The notes: a model not told the origin generated them from the letters alone. A DNA stretch of 64,000 nt from Clostridium neonatale (GCF_001458595.1 NZ_LN890328.1:1667372-1731371), one strand, 5' to 3'. Shown: positions 26,396 to 34,916, numbered from the stretch's first letter. Numbers and translations: made by a program.

Positions 26396-26431
26396 GCTTT
26401 GCTTCTTTATTTTCTTGTTTTCTATAATCAT

Positions 26432-26461
26432 ATTATATACTCCAGTGCTTATGTGTTTCAA
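26432..26461 (-). promoter_or_regulatory. promoter of the aminotransferase gene
   Basis: TTGAAA (26456-26461) and TATAAT (26432-26437) with an 18-base spacer on the minus strand, the same geometry as the carbamoylase promoter. Confidence 0.7.
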
Positions 26462-26476
26462 TGAATAACTGACTAA

Positions 26477-26504
26477 TTATATATGTGCAGCTGCACATAT
26501 ATAA
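26477..26504. promoter_or_regulatory. palindromic operator upstream of the aminotransferase promoter
   Basis: A 28-bp perfect palindrome with core ATGTGCAGCTGCACAT (26483-26498). The core ends 21 bases upstream of the -35 box. The same half-sites at the same distance precede the carbamoylase promoter. The adjacent pucR gene encodes a plausible binder. Confidence 0.7.
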
Positions 26505-26508
26505 TAAA

Positions 26509-26585
26509 GGACATAATATCAGAGTTTAGTTTTAAATAACCGAAATTCAATATATGATAGGCTCGATTGCGTAAATATTTCAGCT
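26509..26585. repeat. arm of a type b palindrome cut by IS copy B
   Basis: GGACATAATATCAGAGTTTA and AACCGAAATTCAATATATGA form the outer edge. TAAATATTTCAGCT at the junction is the partner of AGCTAAAATATTTA across the insertion at 28253-28266. Confidence 0.75.
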
Positions 26586-26698
26586 AAAACCTGCTAAGAA
26601 AAATCAAGTTTTTTTTAGCAGGTTTTTTATATATTTTTTGCATGACAAATAAATTAAACAGAAATTCTGTTTAATTTAGATATAGATACTATCTAAAT

Positions 26699-27898
26699 TT
26701 AAGTATTATAGACTTCTTTTACTCTAGCGTAGTATATTCTTAGAAACTTATTTAATGCAGCAATTTTAGCAACTTTTTTAGGTTTTCCTTCTGCTTCTTT
26801 TTTTAACATATATAAAAATATAGGATCATCCTTTGGTTTGGCACTTTTGATACATTTCATAATTTCATATCCAGTTTTTCGTAATAATGCAGAACCTCTT
26901 TTAGAAATACGACGTTTGTTTGCAACAAACTGTCCCGACTCAAAAGGAGGTGAATCAATACCCGTATAAGCTATCAAAGCCTTTTTATTATAAAAGCGTT
27001 TTAAATCACCGATTTCAGCAATTAAGCGTGGAGCCAATGTATCTCCAACTCCAGGCATATTTCTAACAACATTGTATTCCTTTAAACTACTTGCTAATTC
27101 TTGCATTTGTGATAATATCATAGATAGAGTTCTATCTATTTCGCTAAGAACTCGAACAGCTTCTAATACTAACATTTTGGTTGATGGGGTACTAGAAGAT
27201 AGTGTAGGGATGCCTTCTTGTGCTAAAGCATATATCTGTTTTGCTTTTGTTTCACTTTGATGGTATCCTTTATTTTTTGCCCATTTAAAATAACTATTTA
27301 TAAATTGCTTTTCATTTTTCTTGGTAATATTATCGTAATGCCAGTATTCTTTAACAAAATCATTTAATTTATCTTTCTCTGGCTTATCGGATCTATTTTT
27401 TAATAGATTTTTAATTCCTGGCATTGTTCTATCTAATAGATTACTTAGTACAAGTTTGCTCTCTATTCTCATAGCTATATAATGAGAATATTGCCTACCT
27501 AATAATTTTAATTCAGAATACACCTCATCTGTTGCTTCATAGTCAGTTAATTTAAACCAATTATCAATTCCATAATTAGCTATTTTGATAGAATCTAATT
27601 TATCAGTTTTACCTTTCCTTAATCCTATAGCAGAATATTTTTTCATAATTAATGGATTTATTACGGCTACAAATATACCATGATTTTTAAGATAAGTAAG
27701 TAGTGGCAAATGGTATGCACCGGTCGCTTCCATAACAACTCTAGTTTCTTCATTTAATTCAGAAATAGATTCAACTAATGCTTTTAAATCAGCTTCAGTA
27801 TGATTTATTTCATGTGGTTCACTAATAACCTCACCATATTCTTTCAATATACATACTGTACTTTTTCCTTTTGAAACATCAATTCCAACACTAATCAT
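26699..27898 (-). CDS. IS110-family DEDD transposase, copy B
   Basis: The 399-residue protein is identical to that at 14346-15545, with the same DEDD residues (Asp7, Glu57, Asp99, Asp102) and serine Ser321. Complete identity of two copies 12 kb apart indicates recent transposition or gene conversion, and both are likely active or recently so. Confidence 0.95.
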   Translation of the reverse strand: MISVGIDVSKGKSTVCILKEYGEVISEPHEINHTEADLKALVESISELNEETRVVMEATGAYHLPLLTYLKNHGIFVAVINPLIMKKYSAIGLRKGKTDKLDSIKIANYGIDNWFKLTDYEATDEVYSELKLLGRQYSHYIAMRIESKLVLSNLLDRTMPGIKNLLKNRSDKPEKDKLNDFVKEYWHYDNITKKNEKQFINSYFKWAKNKGYHQSETKAKQIYALAQEGIPTLSSSTPSTKMLVLEAVRVLSEIDRTLSMILSQMQELASSLKEYNVVRNMPGVGDTLAPRLIAEIGDLKRFYNKKALIAYTGIDSPPFESGQFVANKRRISKRGSALLRKTGYEIMKCIKSAKPKDDPIFLYMLKKEAEGKPKKVAKIAALNKFLRIYYARVKEVYNT

Positions 27899-28146
27899 GT
27901 TAATCCTCCTAAAAAATTATTGTAATTTTAATCCACCCACACTTATTACAATTCATTTTGGTTAGTTACACGAAAGCCGTACGGTTTCAACCTGCTTAAT
28001 CGAATCTTTATAATAAGGGATGGCTGACAGTTTTAGCTACGGATGTTAAAACCCAATTCTAAAGTCGTCATACCAAATTACTCCCTTTATTATAAATTAA
28101 AATAAGTGCAGATGTTAAATCATATATTTATGATTTGTATCTACAC
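27899..28146 (-). ncRNA. predicted IS110 bridge RNA, copy B
   Basis: Identical to the copy A non-coding region. Predicted target guides lie at 28055-28063 and 28031-28038, and donor guides at 27989-27996 and 27956-27963, all read on the minus strand. The target loop matches both flanks of this insertion, TAGAATTT on the left and TTTTAGCT on the right. Confidence 0.7.
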
Positions 28147-28160
28147 TTATAGAGTACCAA

Positions 28161-28325
28161 ATTCTACTGAAACAGGTTGTACCCAAAACCGTTTGCTCCA
28201 ATAACAAGTATTGGACAAACAATTTTGGAACAACATCTTTCAAAGAATTTAAAAGCTAAAATATTTAATGCAATACTACGTCTATTCATATATTGAATTT
28301 CTTTGTTTCATCTAAACTCATATCA
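28161..28325. repeat. other part of the type b palindrome cut by IS copy B
   Basis: Holds the loop and inner arms (GGTTGTACCCAAAACC with TTTTGGAACAACATC) and the outer edge CATATATTGAATTTC. On the minus strand this is the left part that precedes the IS. Confidence 0.75.
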
Positions 28326-28619
28326 CAGTAAATGCCGTTTAGAGCATCTTTATGGGCAAAAACCCTAATTTTTATTTACATAGATAATATTTTTTATTCA
28401 TACATTGGGTATATTTTATTACCATATTAAGGTTCATAAATCTTCTGTAACCCGCAATAAATAAGTAAATTCTTAAGATTTTTTAAATTTTTCTTTTTAA
28501 ATTTATATATTGATAAAATGGAATATACTTAAGAATAAGAAAATATTAATCTTTTACTTTTTAATATATTTAAATATTTAATGCTTAATTCAAGAATATA
28601 TTTGTTTAATTATAAATTA
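28326..28619. other. AT-rich spacer of the third composite element
   Basis: On the minus strand it carries AATTTACTTATTTATTG and neighbouring blocks like the spacers at 3123-3381 and 13651-13921. No gene seen. Confidence 0.55.
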
Positions 28620-28866
28620 ACTGAAAAAATTTTTTAGTAAGAGAAAAATAGAGCTCTCAGATTCTGCGGAGTCTTTGCATTCAAAAAATGAACTTTAGAA
28701 TTCTTACATCAATGATTGTTCCAAAACTGTTTGTCCGATTTTACATCGGAGCAAACGGTTTTGGGTACAATCGTTGATGTTTGAATTCTTAGTTAATTTT
28801 TTGTAGCAAAGCGAGCAGAACTGAGAGCTCTATTTCGGTTGTCATCCACTAAACTCTAGTTTTACG
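28620..28866. repeat. long palindromic repeat, type a (third copy, inverted)
   Basis: Outer arms AATAGAGCTCTCAG and CTGAGAGCTCTATTTCGG, inner arms AGAATTCTTACATCAATG and GATGTTTGAATTCTTAG, loop GTCCGATTTTACATCGGA. This is the inverted counterpart of 2803-3122 and 13407-13650. It ends just before the 3' end of pucR. Confidence 0.8.
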
Positions 28867-28872
28867 TCCTTT

Positions 28873-30045
28873 TTATATAATGTCTTTAATATAAAATGAT
28901 AAATATAATCTAAGCTTATCATCTAAATTCATTAAATTACATCCTATGATTTTTTCTATCTTTTTAACTTGATTGTTAACTGTATTTCTATGAATATACT
29001 GCTTTTCTGCAACACGACTTTGGCTTCCATTGTTCTCTAGATACATGTACAAAAAATCCATTAGATCTGTATTATTTTCTTTATCATACTTCTCCAATAT
29101 TCCTAGGGTAGTATCATAATATTCCCTTAAAACACTCTTCTCTTTTGTGTTTAAAAGTACTTTATAAATATCAAGTTTATCATAAAATATGACTCCATTA
29201 CTTTTCTTTTTAGCCATTTCTAACGCCAGTAATGCTTTATTAAAATTCTCTGCCTGAAATTCAATTCCATTTTGATTCTTACTAATTCCAATATTAATTT
29301 TACACTCATTCTTAGCTGATTGTTCACTCTTTAAAAAAGTGTTTAGAAAATTATCAATATCATGATCGCTATAGTTTACAAGAACTAGCATCCAATATTC
29401 ATTATATGAAAAACATATATACAATTCATGAATACTTCTTGCTATTCTTTCTGAGCACTTTTTTATTCTGCTAGTAACAAATTCATTTGTTTTTTTATTC
29501 ACAAAATCAAAAGACATAGCTATAAAGCAAAAATTGCTGTCCCTTTGATATCCATATCTCTCCATTTGTAATATTTGTGTCTGCAGATCTCCAATTTTAA
29601 AAATAATATTCTTAATTGTTGTAGCAAGGCTTATTTCCACTTGTTCCTTTTGCATGATACGATAACATATATCTCTTGTTACATCTACCATTCTAGTTTC
29701 CCACGGCATAGAATAAAGTGGCATCTTAACTTCATTACAAAATTCTATTACATCTTTTGATATTGTTTTAGTATATGGTCCTATGTTTACAACAAATGCA
29801 CTGGTCCTTGATTTATATAGCTTTTCTGCATACTCTAAAAGCCACTTTTCATTATTATTTAGAATCCCTGAAGTAAACACAACTTCATTGCCATGAAGAA
29901 ATTTACTTACCTCATCATTTTCAATAATATGTACCCATTCTACAAGATTATTAAGGCCCTTTCTTCCGGCTAATAATTTCATTTGATATAAGATTGTCGC
30001 ATTTCCAAATAATTTTCCCACTGTAATCGCCATATTAATTACCAT
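28873..30045 (-). CDS. pucR: PucR-family transcriptional activator
   Basis: A 390-residue regulator. The N-terminal PucR domain spans about residues 8-130 (NLVEWVHIIENDEVSKFLHG, EVVFTSGILNN). The C-terminus carries the PucR-type helix-turn-helix (SQSRVAEKQYIHRNTVNNQV). The family activates nucleobase catabolism in response to pathway intermediates. It lies between the two halves of the pyrimidine cluster and is the best candidate to bind the ATGTGCA...TGCACAT operators. No strong ribosome site precedes either candidate ATG (30045 or five codons in), so the start is uncertain. Confidence 0.9.
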   Translation of the reverse strand: MVINMAITVGKLFGNATILYQMKLLAGRKGLNNLVEWVHIIENDEVSKFLHGNEVVFTSGILNNNEKWLLEYAEKLYKSRTSAFVVNIGPYTKTISKDVIEFCNEVKMPLYSMPWETRMVDVTRDICYRIMQKEQVEISLATTIKNIIFKIGDLQTQILQMERYGYQRDSNFCFIAMSFDFVNKKTNEFVTSRIKKCSERIARSIHELYICFSYNEYWMLVLVNYSDHDIDNFLNTFLKSEQSAKNECKINIGISKNQNGIEFQAENFNKALLALEMAKKKSNGVIFYDKLDIYKVLLNTKEKSVLREYYDTTLGILEKYDKENNTDLMDFLYMYLENNGSQSRVAEKQYIHRNTVNNQVKKIEKIIGCNLMNLDDKLRLYLSFYIKDII

Positions 30046-30161
30046 TATAAAAATTACATAAACCTAACATATAGATTATTTCTTATAGAAATTTATTTTT
30101 AGGTTTAATTTTATAATGTCCCCCTTTCATTATTAATAAAATGCTATATATTTATATATTC

Positions 30162-30197
30162 AAAAAAGCAATAAACATTTTCTCATGCTTACTGCTT
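30162..30197 (-). terminator. hairpin with T-run ahead of pucR
   Basis: AAGCAGTAAGCAT and ATGTTTATTGCTT pair fully (with two G-T pairs), followed by a run of T on the minus strand. It either terminates upstream transcription or is a pucR leader attenuator. The 3' side TTATTGCTTTTTT resembles that of the carbamoylase leader hairpin. Confidence 0.6.
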
Positions 30198-30247
30198 ATT
30201 AATAATTGGTTACAAAAAATTATTTAGCCCAAGAAGCAAATACATAA

Positions 30248-30379
30248 TTAAATTTTTTCTATAGGTTCATCACACTCTTTATATATTATTATCTTTTTCT
30301 TAATTTCATACATTAATATAATTACGAGTATAGTTATTATAACGAACTGAATTATACTTAAAACATTCAAGTCTACCAT
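30248..30379 (-). CDS. possible 43-residue single-span membrane peptide
   Basis: The frame starts MVDLNVLSIIQFVIITILVI, giving one hydrophobic helix, then a charged tail (KKK...ECDEPIEKI). An AGGATAG sequence lies about 10 bases upstream. A terminator-like hairpin follows 50 bases later and a clear carbamoylase terminator precedes it, which isolates it as a possible small gene. No family recognised; it could be chance. Confidence 0.3.
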   Translation of the reverse strand: MVDLNVLSIIQFVIITILVIILMYEIKKKIIIYKECDEPIEKI

Positions 30380-30485
30380 CTAAGACGCTATCCTATAATT
30401 TAAATTTATATTATAATACAATCTTATCCAATATTGGTTATCCAGTGATTATACTTTCATATGATTTTCTAAAGAACAAAAAAAG

Positions 30486-30513
30486 GACAAAGGCTCTAAA
30501 AAACACCTTTGTC
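30486..30513 (-). terminator. terminator of the carbamoylase gene
   Basis: GACAAAGG and CCTTTGTC pair around a 12-base loop and are followed by CTTTTTTT on the minus strand, about 85 bases after the carbamoylase stop codon. Confidence 0.75.
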
Positions 30514-30596
30514 TTATAACACATATTACTATTTTAAGTGGTTATTGTCAATAACTTAATATTATGAATAACTAAAATTATGAATTTAATTTTTAA

Positions 30597-31859
30597 TTAT
30601 TCTGCATCAGCTTTTAAAACTGCATTAAGCATTACTGTTGCACCTTCAGTACAATGTTCTGGTGTTGAATATTCTGGCTCACAATGTGATAAGCCATCTT
30701 TTGATTGTACAAATATCATTGTAGTTGGAAGCATATATGCTGCAAATTGAGCATCATGCCCTGCACCAGAGTGAATATATTGATGTTTAATTTCTGCTTC
30801 TTCTGCTGCTTCTTTAACGTATCCTACAAGTTTTTTATCCCAATATGCAGTATCTCTATTCCATGCCTTTTCTACTACACACTTACATCCTGCCCATTCT
30901 TTCTCTTCACAGCTCTTCACAATGCTCAATACTTTTTCAAGTGCTTTTGGATCTTCATGTCTTGCATCTATTGAAAAATCAAAGAAATCTGGAATAACAG
31001 TATGTACACATGGATGGCATACAACTTCACCTGTTGTATAAACCAACTCAGGTACCCCAAGTTTATCAACTTCATCATGTATATAGCAAAGTGCCTGTGA
31101 GGCTGCATAAAATGCATCTTTTCTTTTTGTCATTGGAAATGTGCCTGCATGAGCTGCTTGTCCATAAAGCTTCACTCTATAATTAAACATTCCAAGTACA
31201 CAATCAACAACTCCAATATCATTTCCTGCGTCTTCAAGAATTGGCCCCTGTTCTATATGAGTTTCAAACATATATTTATATTTTTCTTGATTTATTCTAT
31301 ACTTCTTGTCTCCTTTAAAACCTGATTTTTCTAGGGCTTCACCGAATGTTTTTGTTGAATCAAGTATACTCTTAGAATTCATCATATCTTCATATTTAAA
31401 TTTAGCTCTTATATCTTCTGGTAAATAATCATAACATACAATTCCTGAACACATCATTGCAGGTGGATATAAAGAACCTTCTTCATTTGTCCATATCATA
31501 GCTGTAAGAGGATGCTTATGTGGTATGTTTTGATCAGCAACTGTTTCAAGTACTTCCATAGCAGACATAACACCAAGGATACCATCATAGTTGCCACCAT
31601 TTTTTACTGAATCGACATGTGATCCCATTACAATTCTTTTTGCATCTTTATCAGTTCCAGGAAGTGTTGCATACATATTTGCTAAATCATCTATTTCAAT
31701 TATAGCTCCAATAGCTTCCATTCTCTTTTTAAATTCTTCTCTAGCTTGAATAGCTTCAGGCGATAGTGAATATCTTGTTATTCCCCCATGACCTGCATCT
31801 CCAAAAGTCGAGAATGTTTTAATCTTATCTGTCATTCTTTCTAAACTACATTTATACAT
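30597..31859 (-). CDS. N-carbamoyl-beta-alanine amidohydrolase type (M20 carbamoylase)
   Basis: A 420-residue binuclear metallo-amidohydrolase of the hydantoinase/carbamoylase group. All expected ligands are present: His81 (GSHVDSV), Asp92 (NYDGILG), Glu126/Glu127 (WTNEEGS), His201 (ETHIEQGP) and His392 (GLSHCEPEYS). The lid/dimerisation domain is complete (GQAAHAGTFPMTKRKDA). In this cluster it should release beta-alanine, CO2 and ammonia from N-carbamoyl-beta-alanine. Allantoate or other N-carbamoyl amino acids are alternatives. AGGAGG precedes the ATG. Its promoter shares operator and leader with the aminotransferase. Confidence 0.9.
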   Translation of the reverse strand: MYKCSLERMTDKIKTFSTFGDAGHGGITRYSLSPEAIQAREEFKKRMEAIGAIIEIDDLANMYATLPGTDKDAKRIVMGSHVDSVKNGGNYDGILGVMSAMEVLETVADQNIPHKHPLTAMIWTNEEGSLYPPAMMCSGIVCYDYLPEDIRAKFKYEDMMNSKSILDSTKTFGEALEKSGFKGDKKYRINQEKYKYMFETHIEQGPILEDAGNDIGVVDCVLGMFNYRVKLYGQAAHAGTFPMTKRKDAFYAASQALCYIHDEVDKLGVPELVYTTGEVVCHPCVHTVIPDFFDFSIDARHEDPKALEKVLSIVKSCEEKEWAGCKCVVEKAWNRDTAYWDKKLVGYVKEAAEEAEIKHQYIHSGAGHDAQFAAYMLPTTMIFVQSKDGLSHCEPEYSTPEHCTEGATVMLNAVLKADAE

Positions 31860-31903
31860 CTTTCAAGACCTCCTTAGGTAAATACAATTTTAAAATAAGC
31901 CAA

Positions 31904-31949
31904 AAAAAGCAATGAAACTTATCAACATAAATAAGCTTCGTTGCTTTTT
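31904..31949 (-). promoter_or_regulatory. terminator-like leader hairpin of the carbamoylase gene
   Basis: On the minus strand AAAAAGCAACGAAGCTTAT pairs with ATAAGTTTCATTGCTTTTT, followed by more T. It starts only about 17 bases after the predicted transcription start. The left arm matches the aminotransferase leader (AGCAACGRAGCTTATTT). Confidence 0.65.
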
Positions 31950-31972
31950 CGTATATAATATTAACTATATTT

Positions 31973-32002
31973 ATTATAATCTTAATTTCATTTATGCTTC
32001 AA
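31973..32002 (-). promoter_or_regulatory. promoter of the carbamoylase gene
   Basis: TTGAAG (31997-32002) and TATAAT (31973-31978) with an 18-base spacer on the minus strand. Confidence 0.7.
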
Positions 32003-32023
32003 CAAATCAGTGCACATATTTAG

Positions 32024-32039
32024 ATGTGCAAATGCACAT
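32024..32039. promoter_or_regulatory. operator upstream of the carbamoylase promoter
   Basis: ATGTGCAAATGCACAT, with 7-base perfect arms, ends 21 bases upstream of the -35 box, exactly as at the aminotransferase promoter. A further GTGCAC lies between it and the promoter. Confidence 0.7.
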
Positions 32040-32099
32040 TACTATAATTCAAACATCCATATAAATGCTCAAATTTATATAATTACTATAATTAATAAT

Positions 32100-32486
32100 C
32101 TATTTTATATCTGCAAAAATTTCATGTATATTCCCATCCGAATCAGCAAATAATGCTGTTCTTTGATTCCAAGGCATATCTTCTGGAGCATGTATTGCTC
32201 TTGCTCCCATAGAAATTAATTTTTTAAATGATTCATCTACATCCTTTGAGTTTTCACATGGAAAAGCCAGCTCAAAAGCCTGCCCAATTGATGATTTATT
32301 GTATTCTCCGCTATAGTCATGCATAGTATCTCTTGTGCATATTGCAAATCGCACACCACTATTTTCAAATTCAACATAGCCACCAAGATCACTTTTAATT
32401 TTAAATCCAAGAACATTTTTGTAAAAATCTTTCATATTCTCTATATCATCCGTCCAAATTGTAATAAGATTTATTTCTGCCTTCAT
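32100..32486 (-). CDS. VOC/glyoxalase-like protein
   Basis: A 128-residue two-module vicinal oxygen chelate protein (INLITIWTDDIENMKDFYKN at the start, FADSDGNIHEIFADI at the end). Such proteins include glyoxalases and resistance dioxygenases; the substrate cannot be assigned. It precedes the following genes on the minus strand, but a gap of 44 bases and no overlap leaves the operon status open. Confidence 0.8.
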   Translation of the reverse strand: MKAEINLITIWTDDIENMKDFYKNVLGFKIKSDLGGYVEFENSGVRFAICTRDTMHDYSGEYNKSSIGQAFELAFPCENSKDVDESFKKLISMGARAIHAPEDMPWNQRTALFADSDGNIHEIFADIK

Positions 32487-32530
32487 TATCTTAACTCCTT
32501 TAAATAAATTTCATAACTTTTTTAAAGATA

Positions 32531-33475
32531 TTATATTTCAATTCTTTCAAAGTTTCTTAATAACATCATCTTCTCAATTGCTTTATATGATTTCCACCAA
32601 TTTTCACTAATTGCAAACTCCTTAGGGTATTTCTCATTATTATCAAACCAAGACCATGTTATGTTCCAAACATTATTTTCTGGTCTTATTTCTATTAAAT
32701 AATCCAGTTCTTTTTGCATAATATCTTCATTTTCCTTATAAAAAATGCTGTCAGGTGAGATTATATATCTAGAGGGAGTGTCAACGTAATACTGCCATTT
32801 TGACATATCTCTTTCTATTGAATCATTCACAAGTTTTTTAATTTTCATTAATGATATATCGTAGTCAAAGTATTCTTTAAGTGTAGTCTCTTTTATTGTG
32901 TCTAATAAAACGCAATATCCGCCAATCCCCATTTCACCAAGGTTCTTTTCTGTATTCAACTTATTAAGAAGCTTCTTTCCTATAGATAATGCCCTTTTAT
33001 ATAGATTGCTTTCAGAATTACAATTTTTTAAAATAAAGCTTACGATTTCTGCGCTTAAACCTATGCTTTGTATTCTGCTTTCTTCACTGCTATATGTCAT
33101 CCATGGCGCATGTGCATAATTATCATTTGATGGAATAGTAAAAAACCAGCCTTCTTCATTACAGTCTTCTGTGTTTTCTAAATATCTTAATATACCTTTG
33201 TAAATTTTATGATCAAGATTTATAAAGTCTATATGTTTTAATATGTTAATTGCATATAATGTTGTATACGGGGATGAATTTGGATTCAAACTATCAGCTT
33301 CAAGTGCATTTCCAAAACCACCATCTTCATTTTGATAAAAAGTTAATGCTTCTACCACATCTTCCTTATTTCCATTTTCAAAAAAATACTTCCATAAACT
33401 TAACTCAATTGTTCTTGCATTGCGATATATCCAAGTTCTGATTTCTTCATATGATTCTTTATTTATGATCTTCAT
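32531..33475 (-). CDS. prenyltransferase/squalene-cyclase-like repeat protein
   Basis: A 314-residue protein with the QNEDGGFGNALEADSLNP motif typical of the alpha/alpha toroid of terpenoid cyclases and prenyltransferases, and further helical repeats. I know of no function for this bacterial group; it is often hypothetical. The ATG at 33475 is chosen because GGAGGAAAG directly precedes it. It follows the TfoX-like gene by 21 bases and is likely co-transcribed. Confidence 0.65.
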   Translation of the reverse strand: MKIINKESYEEIRTWIYRNARTIELSLWKYFFENGNKEDVVEALTFYQNEDGGFGNALEADSLNPNSSPYTTLYAINILKHIDFINLDHKIYKGILRYLENTEDCNEEGWFFTIPSNDNYAHAPWMTYSSEESRIQSIGLSAEIVSFILKNCNSESNLYKRALSIGKKLLNKLNTEKNLGEMGIGGYCVLLDTIKETTLKEYFDYDISLMKIKKLVNDSIERDMSKWQYYVDTPSRYIISPDSIFYKENEDIMQKELDYLIEIRPENNVWNITWSWFDNNEKYPKEFAISENWWKSYKAIEKMMLLRNFERIEI

Positions 33476-33496
33476 TTTCTTTCCTCCATCCACACC

Positions 33497-33826
33497 TTAT
33501 TTCTTCTCTTTTTTCTTCTTTGGTTTTGGTAATGGTAAGTTTTCACAAGTTAGAGCTACTATTTTTGTAAGAAACTCTTTATCTTCTAAATTTTCAATAA
33601 TATATGATGGCTTTGCACCTTTATAGGCTGGTCCTTTATCACAATTAGAAAGCAAATTTTCTGCACCTTTTGTTATTTTCAAGTAAAATGTATTATCACA
33701 TATCAGTCCTATAACCTTTTCATTGCAGTATATACAATACTCTCCCATCATCTTTCTATATCTTATATTTCCTGCATCACTTATCTGACCACACACATAT
33801 TCCACAAATTCCTCGCTAGATGCCAT
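33497..33826 (-). CDS. TfoX N-terminal domain protein
   Basis: A 109-residue protein carrying the TfoX/Sxy N-terminal fold (RYRKMMGEYCIYCNEKVIGL, FYLKITKGAENLL) and a lysine-rich tail ending KPKKKKEKK. The full-length competence regulator TfoX has a second C-terminal domain that is missing, as in most stand-alone homologues. A role in competence is not implied. It has a GGAGGA ribosome site. Confidence 0.82.
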   Translation of the reverse strand: MASSEEFVEYVCGQISDAGNIRYRKMMGEYCIYCNEKVIGLICDNTFYLKITKGAENLLSNCDKGPAYKGAKPSYIIENLEDKEFLTKIVALTCENLPLPKPKKKKEKK

Positions 33827-33943
33827 AACACTTCCTCCTTAGCCTTGTAATTTTATAATATTCTATTCTTTTATTTTTGTATTGAAAAAAAACGACATTT
33901 ACACATTTTTTATATACATAATGAAACCATTATAAGTTTTAAT

Positions 33944-34780
33944 TTATTTATTTTCATATGCATATTTAAGTGCATTTATAGGCGTTAATGAATGATATTT
34001 TTTAAATGTATTTATTAAATGAGATTGATCAGAAAATCCATATTCATGCACTGCATCCTGCATATTATTTATTCTATTATTAACAATATCAGTCCATAAA
34101 ATCTGATATCGTACTAAATCTTCAAACTTCTTAGGACTTGTCCCAATATTTTCTTTAAATAGCCTTTGAAGCTGCCTATCACTTACAGACGAATATTCAC
34201 AAAGATCTTTTATAGATACCCTTCCCTTTGTATTTATTATTTTGTATACAGCATTCATTACAACTGCATTTTCACGTTTCTTATTAAGACGCTTCATTAA
34301 CACTTGTTCTGTTATGTCTATTTTCTTATGTATATCTAGGTTTTCGCTTATTCTTTCCTGCAGTTCCTTCTTCAAATTCTTAAAATAAACTTCTATATCT
34401 ATAGCAGAATTTAAACAATGTTCCATACTATCATCTGCAAAGAGAATTACTGCCCATGCATAAAATCGTATTCCAAAGGTGCTTATTTTTGATGTGCTGC
34501 TTTCATTTATGGAAATAAAGAATTTATCCTGTATTCCAGAAAATATATTGCTGCTATAATTCTCAGTATGATTAGTATTTATTATTATATCCATGCATAT
34601 GTCTGGAATTACTAAATCATTTTTTAATTGATAATATTCACTTGTAGAAATACTTTCACTCGTCCCCCAATAACAGCATATATATGGTGCTAGTGCAGGA
34701 CATGGCGAAATTTCTGTATACATTTTATTATTGCGAAAAGGATTAGCTGTAATTGGTCTATATATTTTTGATAAATCCAC
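33944..34780 (-). CDS. AraC-family regulator with N-terminal DUF6597-like domain
   Basis: A 278-residue regulator. The N-terminal half (ALAPYICCYWGTSES) is the sensory domain seen in one AraC subgroup. The C-terminal AraC helix-turn-helix pair is clear (IKDLCEYSSVSDRQLQRLFK and YGFSDQSHLINTFKKYHSLT). The target is unknown. It lies between the VOC/TfoX genes and the divergent aminotransferase region, where operator-like sequences occur. Confidence 0.88.
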   Translation of the reverse strand: MDLSKIYRPITANPFRNNKMYTEISPCPALAPYICCYWGTSESISTSEYYQLKNDLVIPDICMDIIINTNHTENYSSNIFSGIQDKFFISINESSTSKISTFGIRFYAWAVILFADDSMEHCLNSAIDIEVYFKNLKKELQERISENLDIHKKIDITEQVLMKRLNKKRENAVVMNAVYKIINTKGRVSIKDLCEYSSVSDRQLQRLFKENIGTSPKKFEDLVRYQILWTDIVNNRINNMQDAVHEYGFSDQSHLINTFKKYHSLTPINALKYAYENK

Positions 34781-34841
34781 TTATATAAACTCCCTTCTTA
34801 TATATTCTCCAAGTTAATAACTTTACTTTTTCAGTATATAA

Positions 34842-34916
34842 TCGGAAACTCCTATTCACATTCGTTCATAGGTGGCTATACCTCTAAGCTCATTTATTCG
34901 CTAAGTGGTATGTTCA
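34842..34916 (+). repeat. two-hairpin dispersed repeat, copy 4 (diverged)
   Basis: GGAAACTCCTATTCACATTC, then CATAGGTGGCTATAC and GCTAAGTGGTATG. The second hairpin has several changes. Confidence 0.7.

Larger units (their letters stand above)
26586..28160 (-). mobile_element. IS110-family insertion sequence, copy B (inverted)
   Basis: Identical to copy A through the transposase and, as far as I compared, the non-coding left end, in opposite orientation. It is inserted at the equivalent position of another type b palindrome. With copy A it flanks about 10.9 kb containing most of the pyrimidine cluster. Confidence 0.9.

Noticed and set aside
14084..28160. A fixed inversion between the two IS110 copies
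   Set aside because: At each insertion the two flanking half-palindromes match each other better (GGAAATTTCAGCT on both sides of copy A, AAATATTTNAGCT on both sides of copy B) than they match the other site, so the present order is not the product of a single inversion between the copies.
14084..28160. A classical composite transposon carrying the pyrimidine genes
   Set aside because: IS110 elements do not mobilise flanking DNA by paired ends like IS10 or IS50, and each copy sits in its own separate palindrome. The flanking is noted as a rearrangement risk only.
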